This document shows, one piece after another, positions 36,449 through 44,102 of a stretch of DNA of 64,000 nucleotides. The translations under genes and the position numbers were made by a program. The stretch covers positions 62,001-126,000 of the forward strand of contig CAWHNO010000002.1 of assembly GCA_963830725.1 (NCBI GenBank). The letters run 5' to 3'. The notes under the pieces are model-generated. The model was not told the origin of the DNA. It was given only the letters and a program-made list of their open reading frames with translations, and searched no databases. Numbering within the stretch: the stretch's first letter is position 1; every line of letters starts with the position of its first letter. The DNA is from DASSUW01 sp963830725 (GTDB lineage: Bacteria > Actinomycetota > Thermoleophilia > Solirubrobacterales > Solirubrobacteraceae).

Positions 36449-37015
36449 CTAGGTCCTGGGACCTATCAGCTCGCCGAGCAGCGAGCCCACGGTGCGCTCG
36501 GTGTACTGCTCCGCGCTCCAGCCGCGCTCGCCGACCAGGTGCTGCCAGGTCGTCGGCTGGATCCGCGACCAGGCCCAGTCGGCTGCCTCGTCGACCGTCC
36601 ACCCGGGTGCCAGCTCGACGCGGTCGACCGCCATCCGCAGCGCCGCACGCAGCTCCCCCATGCGCCGGCGCCAGGCACTGCCGCCGTCGTCGCCGGTGAC
36701 CAGCGCCGCCTCGAGCGCTCGCGCGACCGGCAGGATCGTCGGCATGTAGTCGCACCACGCACGCAGCAGATGCTCGAGCCCCTCGACAGGCGGCATCTCC
36801 CGCGAAACCGCCACCTCGTCGACGAAGCCGCTCGACTCGTCCCGGTGGCGCGCCATCGCCGTCAACAGCCCGGCGCGGTTGTCGAAGTGGAAGTAGACGA
36901 GCTGGCGCGAGACACCGGCCGCGGCGGCGATCTCGGCCACCGTGACGTCGACCGTCTCGCGCTCGATGACGATCGCCCATGCCGCCTCCAGGATCCGCGT
37001 CGGGGTGTCGGTCAT
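36449..37015 (-). CDS. TetR family transcriptional regulator
   Basis: 188 residues from ATG 37,015, which overlaps the stop of the amidohydrolase remnant (ATGA). The N-terminal helix-turn-helix is TRILEAAWAIVIERE...VTVAEIAAAAGVSRQLVYFHF, textbook TetR. The all-helical C-terminal ligand domain carries conserved Trp residues (WCDYMPTILPVARALEAAL, WAWSRIQPTTWQHL). As the last gene of the asparaginase/dehydrogenase-type operon it is likely an autoregulator sensing the substrate of that pathway. The ligand is unknown. Confidence 0.85.
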   Translation of the reverse strand: MTDTPTRILEAAWAIVIERETVDVTVAEIAAAAGVSRQLVYFHFDNRAGLLTAMARHRDESSGFVDEVAVSREMPPVEGLEHLLRAWCDYMPTILPVARALEAALVTGDDGGSAWRRRMGELRAALRMAVDRVELAPGWTVDEAADWAWSRIQPTTWQHLVGERGWSAEQYTERTVGSLLGELIGPRT

Positions 37016-37152
37016 CGCACGAGCCGCTGTTCGCTCTCGTCGACCTGCATGTCGACGTCGGCGTCGTGCCGCCGCGCGAGGTCGAGGCAGAACTCGATGT
37101 CGACCCGCGCGCCCTCGACGCGGGCGTCGTGGATGACGAGGTCGTGGCTCAC
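37012..37152 (-). pseudogene. Remnant of a cytosine-deaminase-like amidohydrolase
   Basis: A 46-codon open frame from GTG 37,152, overlapping the asparaginase stop, to a TGA that overlaps the TetR start. The first 13 residues (SHDLVIHDARVEG) look like an amidohydrolase N-terminus. The following segment IEFCLDLARRHDADVDMQVDES is an internal block of cytosine deaminase/isopropylammelide-type amidohydrolases, normally near residue 200. The metal-binding HxH motif and most of the barrel are missing. Both translational overlaps with the neighbours are kept, so the gene seems to have been shortened by in-frame deletions, or the assembly has collapsed here. Confidence 0.6.
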
Positions 37153-38096
37153 CAGCCCGCGAGCGTCTCGACGGCGGCCTCGAGCCGCCCGCGCACATCG
37201 CCACCCTCGGCCAGCAGCAGCATCAGCAGCAGCCGCGCCTTGGCGGCGCTCAGCCCGCCGGCGCCGATCACGCCGAGCTCGCGCTGCGTCACGACGCCGC
37301 CGGGACCGCCGTAGATCGCGTGCACGCCGCCCGCCGGCACGCGCGTCGCGTTCACCACCGGCAGGCCGCGCTCGACCGCGGCGGCGATCCCGCGCTCGGC
37401 GCTGCCCGGCACGTTGCCCAGGCCGGTGCCCTCGAGCACGAGCCCGGCGGCGCCGGTGGCGTCGAGCACGGTCTCGATCAGGTGCTCCTCGATCCCCGTG
37501 TAGGTCTGCACGATCGGCACCGGGGGGAGCGCGTCCGGGAGCGGCAGGAGGACCCGGTGCGGCGGCGGCATCGTGATCGTCACCGACCCGGGGACCGCGA
37601 TGCCGACCGGCCCGTGGCCCGGCGAGGTCAACGCATGGACGCGGGAGGAGTCCTGCTTGCGCGCCCAGCGCGCGGCGTGGATCTCGTCGTTGAGCACAAG
37701 CACGGTGCCGAGCCCGCGCGGCTCGGCCGCCACCTGCGAGGCGCACAGCAGGTTGCGCGGCCCGTCCGCCGAGACCTCCGAGCCGTTGCGCATCGCCCCC
37801 GCGAACACCACGTCGGACTCGACCGTCAGGTCGCAGAAGAACGCCGTCTCCTCGATGGTGTCGGTTCCATGGGTGACGACCACGCCGCCGCCCGAGGCCC
37901 GCCGCGCGACCTCCAGCATCGTCTCCGGCGTGACGTTCCAGCCGTTGACGTGGGCGACGCTCTCGACCTCGACCGGCCCGAGCCCGGGCACGGTCGCCAC
38001 GAGGTCCTCGGCGCTGACGGCCGGCCGGACGGCGCCGGTCTCGGGATCGGCGAGCGACGCGATCGTGCCGCCGGTGGCGATCAGGCGAACGGTCAT
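37149..38096 (-). CDS. L-asparaginase (type I/II, Asn/Gln amidohydrolase family)
   Basis: 315 residues from ATG 38,096, overlapping the Fe-S subunit stop. RLIATGGTIASLAD supplies the first catalytic Thr (TGGTIAS), and VVVTHGTDTIEETAFF the second catalytic triad (THGTDTIEE). FAGAMRNGSEVSADGPRNLL is the conserved following block. There is no signal peptide, so the enzyme is cytoplasmic. In this operon with xanthine-dehydrogenase-like subunits and an amidohydrolase remnant, its substrate may be another amide rather than asparagine; that is inference. All catalytic residues are present. Confidence 0.85.
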   Translation of the reverse strand: MTVRLIATGGTIASLADPETGAVRPAVSAEDLVATVPGLGPVEVESVAHVNGWNVTPETMLEVARRASGGGVVVTHGTDTIEETAFFCDLTVESDVVFAGAMRNGSEVSADGPRNLLCASQVAAEPRGLGTVLVLNDEIHAARWARKQDSSRVHALTSPGHGPVGIAVPGSVTITMPPPHRVLLPLPDALPPVPIVQTYTGIEEHLIETVLDATGAAGLVLEGTGLGNVPGSAERGIAAAVERGLPVVNATRVPAGGVHAIYGGPGGVVTQRELGVIGAGGLSAAKARLLLMLLLAEGGDVRGRLEAAVETLAGW

Positions 38097-38563
38097 CCGC
38101 GGTCTTCGATCTCGGCCGCCGCCCGCACCGCCTCGACGATGCCGACGTAGCCGGTGCAGCGGCACAGCTGCCCGCCGATCGCCTCGCGCACCTGCTCGTC
38201 GCTCATCGACGCCGCCTCGCGGTAGATCGGCAGCGCCGTCATGAGGAAGCCGGGCGTGCAGAAGCCGCACTGGAGCCCGTGGTGGCGATGGAACGCCTCC
38301 TGGAGCGGGTGCAGCTTCCCGTCGGGCCCGGCGAGCCCCTCGATCGTCCGGATCTCGGCGCCGTCGGCGGTGGCGGCCAGCATCAGGCACGAGCGCGCGG
38401 GCTCGCCGTCCACGAGCACCGTGCAGCAGCCGCAGACGCCGTGCTCGCAGCCGACGTGCGTGCCGGTGAGCCCGAGCTGGTGCCGCAGGACGTCCGACAG
38501 CAGCCAGCGCGGCTCGACCTCCACCGTGTGCTCGACGCCGTTGACGCGCAGCGTGACCTCCAT
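38093..38563 (-). CDS. Xanthine dehydrogenase/CO dehydrogenase-type [2Fe-2S] subunit
   Basis: 156 residues from ATG 38,563. The plant-type ferredoxin cluster is CEHGVCGCCTVLVDGEPARSC (C-x4-C-x2-C with a fourth Cys downstream), and the second cluster is QCGFCTPGFLMTAL with LCRCTGYVGIVEAV. This is the small subunit of the molybdenum hydroxylase family (CoxS/XdhC/QorS), which passes electrons from the Mo centre to the FAD subunit. It overlaps the FAD subunit gene upstream and the asparaginase gene downstream by four bases each. No gene for the large molybdopterin subunit lies in this window. Confidence 0.9.
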   Translation of the reverse strand: MEVTLRVNGVEHTVEVEPRWLLSDVLRHQLGLTGTHVGCEHGVCGCCTVLVDGEPARSCLMLAATADGAEIRTIEGLAGPDGKLHPLQEAFHRHHGLQCGFCTPGFLMTALPIYREAASMSDEQVREAIGGQLCRCTGYVGIVEAVRAAAEIEDRG

Positions 38564-39357
38564 CAGACGCTCTCCCGCGCGCGCCGAGCCACGCGCTCCC
38601 CGAGACGCTCGGCCAGATGGAGCCGGTAGCGCGCGCTGGCGTGGATGTCGTCCTCGGGCTCGAGCCGGGAGAGCGCCGTCGCCACGTCGCCTTCGAGCCG
38701 CAGGGGCACCGGGCCCATGCCGACGAACGAGAGCGCGACCCCGTCGTCCGTGGTGAGCGCGGCGACGCCGCACAGCGCGTAGTCGCCGTGGCGGCGGGCG
38801 AACTCCTCGAAGGCGCCACCGCGTCCGTCCTGCACGGGCAGGCGGACCTCCTCGATCCACTCGCCGGGCCCCATCGTGGTCTCGAGGTGGCCGGCGAACA
38901 GCTCGCCCGCCGGCACGCTGCGCTGCCCGTTCGCCCCGCGCACGCACGCCTCGCCCTCCATCAGCACGAACAGCACGGGCAGCTCGGCGGCCGGATCGGC
39001 GTGCGCCACGCTCCCCACCACGGTCCCGCGCGAGCGGATCGCGGGATGCGCGACATGCGCGAGCACCTCCCTCATCAGCGGCAGCCGCTCGGCCACGAGC
39101 GGCGAGCGCTCCGCGGCCGCCTGCCGCACGAGCGGCCCGAACACGAGCGCGCCGTCGTCGAGCACCGGCTCGGCCGGCTCGTCGCGCAGGAAGTTGAGGT
39201 CGACCAGGTGCGCCGGCGCGGCCAGGCGCATGTTGAGGATCGGGATCAGGCTCTGGCCGCCGGCCAGCAGCTTCGCCTCCGGGCCGAGCTCCGCGAGCAG
39301 GCCGTCGACGTCCTCGCGGGTGCCGGGCCGGTGGTAGGCGAAGGGTGCGGGCTTCAC
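38563..39357 (-). CDS. Xanthine dehydrogenase/CO dehydrogenase-type FAD-binding subunit
   Basis: 264 residues from GTG 39,357, which overlaps the stop of a permease remnant. LLAGGQSLIPILNMRLAAPAHLVDLN is the FAD-binding PCMH-type motif and RSRGTVVGSVAHADPAAELPVLF the second FAD block (TxxGxxxxADPAAELP). The C-terminal CO_deh_flav_C region is present (YALCGVAALTTDDG). It is the medium subunit of a molybdenum hydroxylase. The length is slightly short of the usual 280-290 but ends normally. The partner Mo subunit is missing locally; it may be encoded elsewhere or have been lost. Confidence 0.9.
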   Translation of the reverse strand: MKPAPFAYHRPGTREDVDGLLAELGPEAKLLAGGQSLIPILNMRLAAPAHLVDLNFLRDEPAEPVLDDGALVFGPLVRQAAAERSPLVAERLPLMREVLAHVAHPAIRSRGTVVGSVAHADPAAELPVLFVLMEGEACVRGANGQRSVPAGELFAGHLETTMGPGEWIEEVRLPVQDGRGGAFEEFARRHGDYALCGVAALTTDDGVALSFVGMGPVPLRLEGDVATALSRLEPEDDIHASARYRLHLAERLGERVARRARESV

Positions 39358-39473
39358 GGGGTAGTGCCCGGCCCCGTCATGTGCCGCCGCTCGTCGGGCC
39401 GCACCACCTCGCCCGGCGCGACCGTCCGGCCGTCGCCGTGGACCTTCCACGCCTTGTCGATGCCCGAGCCCAT
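39354..39473 (-). pseudogene. Remnant of a uracil/xanthine permease gene
   Basis: A 39-codon frame from ATG 39,473, which has an excellent ribosome site (AGGAGGGACC directly before it). It reads MGSGIDKAWKVHGDGRTVAP followed by GEVVRPDERR, matching the cytoplasmic N-terminus that I recall for nucleobase:cation symporter-2 (uracil-xanthine) permeases, which then normally enter the first helix. Here it jumps to HMTGPGTTP and stops, the stop overlapping the GTG of the FAD subunit gene. All membrane helices are absent. Like the amidohydrolase remnant 2 kb away, it keeps both ends and its translational overlap, as after an in-frame internal deletion. Confidence 0.55.
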
Positions 39474-39529
39474 GGTCCCTCCTCGTAGCGGAGCCCGTCT
39501 GGTGATTCTTCCTGCCGCGCCGGGACCCT

Positions 39530-40126
39530 TCAGCGGCGCGCGGTCCAGCGGCCGACCGCGACGCCGATCAGCGCGAGCGTGAAGCCGCCGAGCGCGCTGG
39601 CGACGATCACCTTGGCGCCGGCCGGCGCCGCCGGAGCGGCGGGCACGATCGCGGCTCCCGGCTCGGCGGCCGCCGCCGCGGCCTCCGGCGCCTCGATGTA
39701 CCGGTCGAGGGCATCGAGGAATTGCTCGGTCGTACGACGCGCCGCGGCGCCCATCAGCCGCTGGCCGACGCCGGCCAGCGGGCCGGTGACGTTGGCATCG
39801 GCCTCGTAGGTCATGACCGCGTGACCGTTGTCGCCCTCCGTGAGGCGCATCTGCGCGACCGTGGTCACGGAGCCCGGTCGCCCGCTCGCGCTCGCCCGCA
39901 CCGTGCAGGCCTCGCGCTCGACCTTGTCGCTGAGCGCGAAGGTGCCGTCGTAGGTGCCCTTCACGGCTCCCACGCCGACGTCGACGGTGATCGTGTACTC
40001 GTCCTGCCCGGTGGGCTCGAGCCGGCGAGCGCCCGGCAGCGTGGCCGTGAGCGCCGCCGGATCGAGCAGCGCCTTCCAGACCTCGTCGCGCGTGTGCGTG
40101 AACTTGTGCTCGCCGCTGACTTTCAT
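39530..40126 (-). CDS. CoxG-like SRPBCC family protein with C-terminal membrane anchor
   Basis: 198 residues. Residues 1-145 are a START/SRPBCC fold of the CoxG type: KFTHTRDEVWKALLDPAALTATLPGARRLEP, followed by GVGAVKGTYDGTFALSDKVE and a helix GQRLMGAAARRTTEQFLDALD. A Pro/Ala linker leads to a single C-terminal membrane helix (VIVASALGGFTLALIGVAVG). CoxG proteins are found with molybdenum hydroxylases, where they help recruit the enzyme to the membrane or aid its maturation. Its place just upstream of the FAD and Fe-S subunits fits that. The start overlaps the end of the acyl-CoA-synthetase-like gene. Confidence 0.85.
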   Translation of the reverse strand: MKVSGEHKFTHTRDEVWKALLDPAALTATLPGARRLEPTGQDEYTITVDVGVGAVKGTYDGTFALSDKVEREACTVRASASGRPGSVTTVAQMRLTEGDNGHAVMTYEADANVTGPLAGVGQRLMGAAARRTTEQFLDALDRYIEAPEAAAAAAEPGAAIVPAAPAAPAGAKVIVASALGGFTLALIGVAVGRWTARR

Positions 40127-41544
40127 GCGTTCAGCCGCTTCTTCTGGACCTTGCCCATCTCGTTGCGCGGCAGCTCGTCGAGGAAGTGCACAACGCGCGG
40201 GCGCTTGTGCGGGGTCAGCAGGTCGGCCACGTGGCCGGCCAGCTCGTCCTCGGACGGCTGCTTCCCCTCGCGGGCGACGATCCAGGCGACGATCCGCTCG
40301 CCGAGGTCCGGATCCGGCTCGCCCGTGACCGCCGCCTCCTTGACCGCCGGGTGCTCGAGCAGCGCGCCCTCGATCTCGCCGGCGCCGATCTTGAAGCCGC
40401 CGCTCTTGATCAGATCGGTCGCGCGCCGGCCGACGATGCGGATGTAGCCGTCAGGGGCGCGGGTGGCGAGGTCGCCGGTGCGGAACCAGCCGCCGGCCAT
40501 CGCCTCGGCGGTGGCGTCGGGCCGGTTGAGGTACTCGAGGAACAGGTTCGGTCCTTTGACGTGGATCTCGCCGATCGTCTCGTCGTCGGCGTTGTCGATC
40601 GGGTTGCCGTCGTCGTCGACGAGCCGCAGCTCGACGTCCTTCAGCGGCGGGCCGACGTAGCCGGGCCGGCGCTCGCCGGCCGCCCGCACGCCGGTGTTCA
40701 TGAGCGTCTCGGTCATGCCGTAGCGCTCGGCGATCCGCTGGCCGGTCAGGCGCTCGATCCGCTCGTGCTCGATCGCGGGCAGCGCGGCGCTGCCGGAGAC
40801 GAGCAGGCGCGCGCCGCCCAGCGCGCGGCAGATCCTCTCGTCCCCCTCCGCCTCGGCGACCAGCCGGTGGTACATGGTGGGGACGGCGAACAGCATCGTC
40901 GCCTCGCCTTCGAGCGCCGCCGCGGCGCCCTCGGCGCTGAAGCGCCCGAGGTGGTGCACGCCGCCGCCGCGCCGCACCGGCCCCAGCGTGCCGAGGATCA
41001 GGCCGTGCACGTGGAACAGCGGCAGGCCGTGGGCGACGATGTCGTCGCCCGTCCACTCCCACGCCTCGGCGAGCGCGTCGAGGTTCGACGCGATCGCCCG
41101 CCGTGGCAGCACGGCGCCCTTCGGCGGTCCGGTCGTGCCGGAGGTGTAGACCACGATCGCCGGCGCCTCGTCGTCCGGCTCGTCGGGGATGTCGCCGCCC
41201 CTGGCCTCGAGGTCGACGTCGACCCGCTCGGTGATCGCCTCCGGCACGTCGATGCCAGGCGGGCAGAGCACCAGCTCGGGGTCCGAGTCGGCCAGGATGT
41301 GCTTGAGCTCGCTGGTGCCCGCCTTCGGGTTGATCGGCGTGATCGGGACCCCGGCCAGCAGCGCGCCGATGACGCCGACCGCGATCTCGGGCTCGTTGAC
41401 CGCCCACGCGGCAACACGCTGCTTGCCTTCGAGCCGTTGCGCCACGGCCGTGGCCGCGTCGCGCAGCTGCCGGTAGGTCAGCGTGCGGTCGCCGAAGCGG
41501 AGCGCGACCTGATCGGTGGGGTCCGTCAGTGCCGGGAACAGCAC
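40123..41544 (-). CDS. Malonyl-CoA synthetase-like acyl-CoA ligase (MatB-like, ANL family)
   Basis: 473 residues. The AMP-binding P-loop is VYTSGTTGPPKGAVLPRRA. LPLFHVHGLILGTLGPV and RYGMTETLMNTGVRAAGERRPG are blocks typical of MatB-type malonate/methylmalonate ligases. GWFRTGDLAT, GRRATDLIKSGGFKIGAGEIEG and the catalytic Lys in LPRNEMGKVQKKRL complete the ANL motifs. It would activate a short dicarboxylic or other acid to its CoA thioester. It is the first gene of the operon that continues with CoxG and the dehydrogenase-type subunits, so it may act on the acid released by that ring-degrading pathway. MatB specificity is likely but not certain. Confidence 0.8.
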   Translation of the reverse strand: MLFPALTDPTDQVALRFGDRTLTYRQLRDAATAVAQRLEGKQRVAAWAVNEPEIAVGVIGALLAGVPITPINPKAGTSELKHILADSDPELVLCPPGIDVPEAITERVDVDLEARGGDIPDEPDDEAPAIVVYTSGTTGPPKGAVLPRRAIASNLDALAEAWEWTGDDIVAHGLPLFHVHGLILGTLGPVRRGGGVHHLGRFSAEGAAAALEGEATMLFAVPTMYHRLVAEAEGDERICRALGGARLLVSGSAALPAIEHERIERLTGQRIAERYGMTETLMNTGVRAAGERRPGYVGPPLKDVELRLVDDDGNPIDNADDETIGEIHVKGPNLFLEYLNRPDATAEAMAGGWFRTGDLATRAPDGYIRIVGRRATDLIKSGGFKIGAGEIEGALLEHPAVKEAAVTGEPDPDLGERIVAWIVAREGKQPSEDELAGHVADLLTPHKRPRVVHFLDELPRNEMGKVQKKRLNA

Positions 41545-41699
41545 GCGCGCAGCGTAGTACGCCTTGTTGCCCCGGCGCAGGTCAACCCCGGCATTGAGGG
41601 AGGCGAGATCGACCGCTCCGCAGCTCGCGCGCCGACCTTGTCAGCCTCAGGCGTACAAACCCATCACTCGGCGCGAGCAAGCCCTGCGAGACTCCTGAC
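41545..41699. promoter_or_regulatory. Divergent intergenic region, acyl-CoA ligase operon and pyruvate kinase
   Basis: 155 bases between two divergent starts, so at least two promoters are expected. I cannot point to a convincing -35/-10 pair or operator; the sequence is mixed GC-rich with no strong palindrome. No ORF or RNA gene is visible. Confidence 0.35.
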
Positions 41700-43106
41700 A
41701 TGCACGGCCGGCACACCAAGATCGTGGCCACGCTGGGGCCGGCCACGGACCCGCCGGGGACGCTCGACCAGCTGATCGCGGCGGGGCTCGACTGCGCCCG
41801 CCTGAACTGCTCGCACGGCACGCACGACGACCTGCGCAGGAGGGCGCGCGAGGTGCGCGAGGCCGCCGACCGCGCGCGGCGGCCGATCGGTCTGCTGTTC
41901 GACCTCCAGGGCCCCAAGCTGCGCCTGTCCGCCGACACCGAGGCGCGTGCGCTCGAGGTCGACGAGACCGTCGTGTTCTGCGGCGACCGCGCTGCACCCG
42001 ACGACCGCGTGGTCGTCGACTTCTCCGACTTCGCCGGGCTCGTGACCGAGCGCTCCGAGATCGTCATCGGCGACGGCGTCCCGCGCCTCGCCGTCGACCG
42101 CGTGCACGAGGGCGAGGTCGTCGCCCGCGTCCGCTCGGCCGGCCCGCTCTCCGCGCGCAAGGGCATCAACGTCACCTGGGCACGACCCGAGCTCCCGGCG
42201 ATCACCGACAAGGACGTCGACGACCTCGCGCTGGCGGCCGAGCTCGACGCCGACTTCGTCGCCCTCTCGTTCGTTCGCTCGGCCTCCGATCTCGAGCAGC
42301 TCCGCGCGCGGCTGGAGGCCCACGGCTCGGAGGCACGGATCGTGGCCAAGATCGAGAAGGTCGAGGCCTACGAGCAGCTCGACGGCATCATCGCGGTGAC
42401 CGACGGAGTCATGGTCGCGCGGGGCGACTACGGCGTCGAGGCCGGCGTCGCGCACGTGCCGTTGATGCAGAAGGACACGATCTTCCGCGCCACGCAGGCG
42501 GGCAAGCTGGTGATCACGGCGACGCAGATGCTCGAGTCGATGATCCACGCCTCCGAGCCGACGCGCGCCGAGGCGGCCGATGTGGCGAACGCGGTCATCG
42601 ACGGCACCTCGGCGGTGATGCTGTCGGCCGAGACCAGCGTCGGCGACTACCCGGTCGAGGCCGTGCGGGCCATGGCCGAGATCGCCACGGCCGCCGAGCA
42701 GGCGCCGGAGATCCACGGCCGCGCGCGCGACGGCGTCGGCGAGACCGCCGCCGCGGCCGTCATGCACGCCGCGGTCATGCTCGCGGACGAGGTCGACGCC
42801 GCGGCGCTCGTCGTCCCCACCTCGACCGGCGGCGCCGCCCGCGCGTGTGCGAAGTACCGCCGCCGGCGCCCGATCATCGCGCTCGCCTACGAGCCGCGCG
42901 CGGCCAACCAGCTCACGCTCGAATGGGGGATCCAGCCCGCCGCCGTCGAGGTCGCCGACACGGTCGACGAGATGATCGACGCGGCTCTGGTCGCGGCGCG
43001 CGACCACGCGGGCCTGCCGAGCGGAGCGCGGGTGATCGTGACCGCCGGGCGGCAGACCGGCACGCCGGGCGGGACGAACCTGATCATGGTTCGCGAGATC
43101 CCCTGA
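41700..43106 (+). CDS. pyk: Pyruvate kinase
   Basis: 468 residues. RHTKIVATLGPATDPP is the conserved N-terminus, ARLNCSHGTHDDL the ADP-binding Arg/Asn/Ser region, and GLLFDLQGPKLRL the usual DTKGPEIR-type block with atypical residues (DLQGPK). IVAKIEKVEAYEQLDGII supplies the Lys-Glu metal site, GVMVARGDYGVEAGVAHVP the GDLGVE loop (GDYGVE here), and VITATQMLESMIHASEPTRAE the phosphoenolpyruvate loop. The C-terminal domain (TSTGGAARACAKYRRRRPIIAL, TAGRQTGTPGGTNLI) is complete. It makes pyruvate and ATP at the end of glycolysis. The Leu/Gln changes place it in a divergent bacterial subgroup, but catalytic residues are kept. Confidence 0.92.
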   Translation: MHGRHTKIVATLGPATDPPGTLDQLIAAGLDCARLNCSHGTHDDLRRRAREVREAADRARRPIGLLFDLQGPKLRLSADTEARALEVDETVVFCGDRAAPDDRVVVDFSDFAGLVTERSEIVIGDGVPRLAVDRVHEGEVVARVRSAGPLSARKGINVTWARPELPAITDKDVDDLALAAELDADFVALSFVRSASDLEQLRARLEAHGSEARIVAKIEKVEAYEQLDGIIAVTDGVMVARGDYGVEAGVAHVPLMQKDTIFRATQAGKLVITATQMLESMIHASEPTRAEAADVANAVIDGTSAVMLSAETSVGDYPVEAVRAMAEIATAAEQAPEIHGRARDGVGETAAAAVMHAAVMLADEVDAAALVVPTSTGGAARACAKYRRRRPIIALAYEPRAANQLTLEWGIQPAAVEVADTVDEMIDAALVAARDHAGLPSGARVIVTAGRQTGTPGGTNLIMVREIP

Positions 43107-43130
43107 CGTCGGCTCGTGGCGCGCGGCAGC

Positions 43131-43350
43131 GCCGGCGAACGTCAACTGCGGCTGGGTAGGGCGGCTGGGGAGCCGGTCGCGCGGCTTGTCTCCAAGCGGA
43201 TGGCGCCTTGAACGGAATATGTCCGGTCAAGGCGCCATCGGCCCCGCGAGTGGCGCTTTGACCGCGCGGATATCGACGCAAACGCGCCAGGGACCGCCGG
43301 TGCGGCCGACCTCGCCGCCCCCTTACCAGCCGCAGTTGACGTTCGCCGGC
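43131..43350. repeat. 220-bp element bounded by perfect 25-bp inverted repeats
   Basis: Bases 43,131-43,155 (starting GCCGGCGAACGTC) are exactly repeated in inverse orientation at 43,326-43,350. The element fills almost all of the gap between the convergent pyruvate kinase and deacetylase genes and ends two bases before the latter's stop. Inside it are a second hairpin (43,200-43,238) and a third partial copy of TGGCGCTTTGAC at 43,251. No ORF is visible in it. It may be a MITE-like or REP-like element or a double terminator. Confidence 0.7.
43200..43238. terminator. Strong hairpin, likely bidirectional terminator
   Basis: ATGGCGCCTTGA and TCAAGGCGCCAT are perfect 12-bp arms. With one mismatch the pairing extends inward through CGGA/TCCG, leaving the five-base loop ATATG. 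It lies between two convergent genes, where a two-way terminator is expected. No U-tract is visible on either strand. Confidence 0.6.
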
Positions 43351-43352
43351 CC

Positions 43353-44052
43353 CTACACCAACGCCATCATCGGCCGCGCCACCACGCGCGGATGCCGCGC
43401 CAGCAGCGCCAGCAGCTCATCGGCCCGCGCCATCTCGGCCTCGTCCATCTCCGCGTGGTGGAACATGACGCCGACCGGCTCGCCCGACACGACGGCGGCC
43501 GCGAGCCGGCGTGCCAGCTCCCCGGGCGCCAGCCGCGACCAGTCGATGTGCACCGGCAGCTCGCGCAGCCCCGGCACCCCGAGCGGCTCGGCGCGCGACT
43601 CGCGCGACAGCACCGTGAACCCGAGCTCGGCCAGGCACTCCCCCGTCTCCGCCGTGCAGCGGTTCCAGGGCGGCGTGAAGATCGGCTGCACCACCCCTCC
43701 GAGCCGCTCGGCGAGCAGGTCCCGGCCCGCGGCGATGTCGGCCCGCTGCGCCTCCCGCGACCGGGTGGGCCCGAACTCGTACTTGCGCCCGTCGGGCTCG
43801 TGGTTGGCATGCGCGAGCCCGTGCTGATGCAGCCCCAGCCGCTCGCCCGCGCGGGCGCGTAGCTCGCGCGCGAGCGGCCCCCGCAACGCCCGCGGGATCA
43901 CGGCGAGGTCGAGCGGCAGACCGTGGTCGGCCGAACCGGTCCAGCAGCGCCAGCAGCCGGTCGTCGCTCCAGCCCGCGTCGTCATCGCGGAAGAACACCT
44001 GTACGTCCGCGGAGTCGAGCGCCTCGGCCACGGGATCGAGCCATCGAACCAT
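43353..44052 (-). CDS. Polysaccharide deacetylase-like protein, one +1 step near 43,935
   Basis: About 233 residues after joining two frames. The first 40 residues (MVRWLDPVAEALDSADVQ, then VFFRDDDAGWSDDRLLALLD) contain the RDDDAGW metal-binding Asp cluster of NodB-related WalW/deacetylase-like proteins. The rest (LPLDLAVIPRAL, LGLHQHGLAHANHEPDGRKYEFG, FTPPWNRCTAETGECL, VGVMFHHAEMDEAEM) carries the remaining His and the PPWN block. A single base must be skipped near 43,935. It would remove N-acetyl groups from a polysaccharide, in keeping with the divergent GT4 and heparinase genes. Confidence 0.75.
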
Positions 44053-44102
44053 TCGTCAGGAGAAACGTAAGTCGTGAAGAGAATGTTCACGGAGGGGGGC
44101 AG

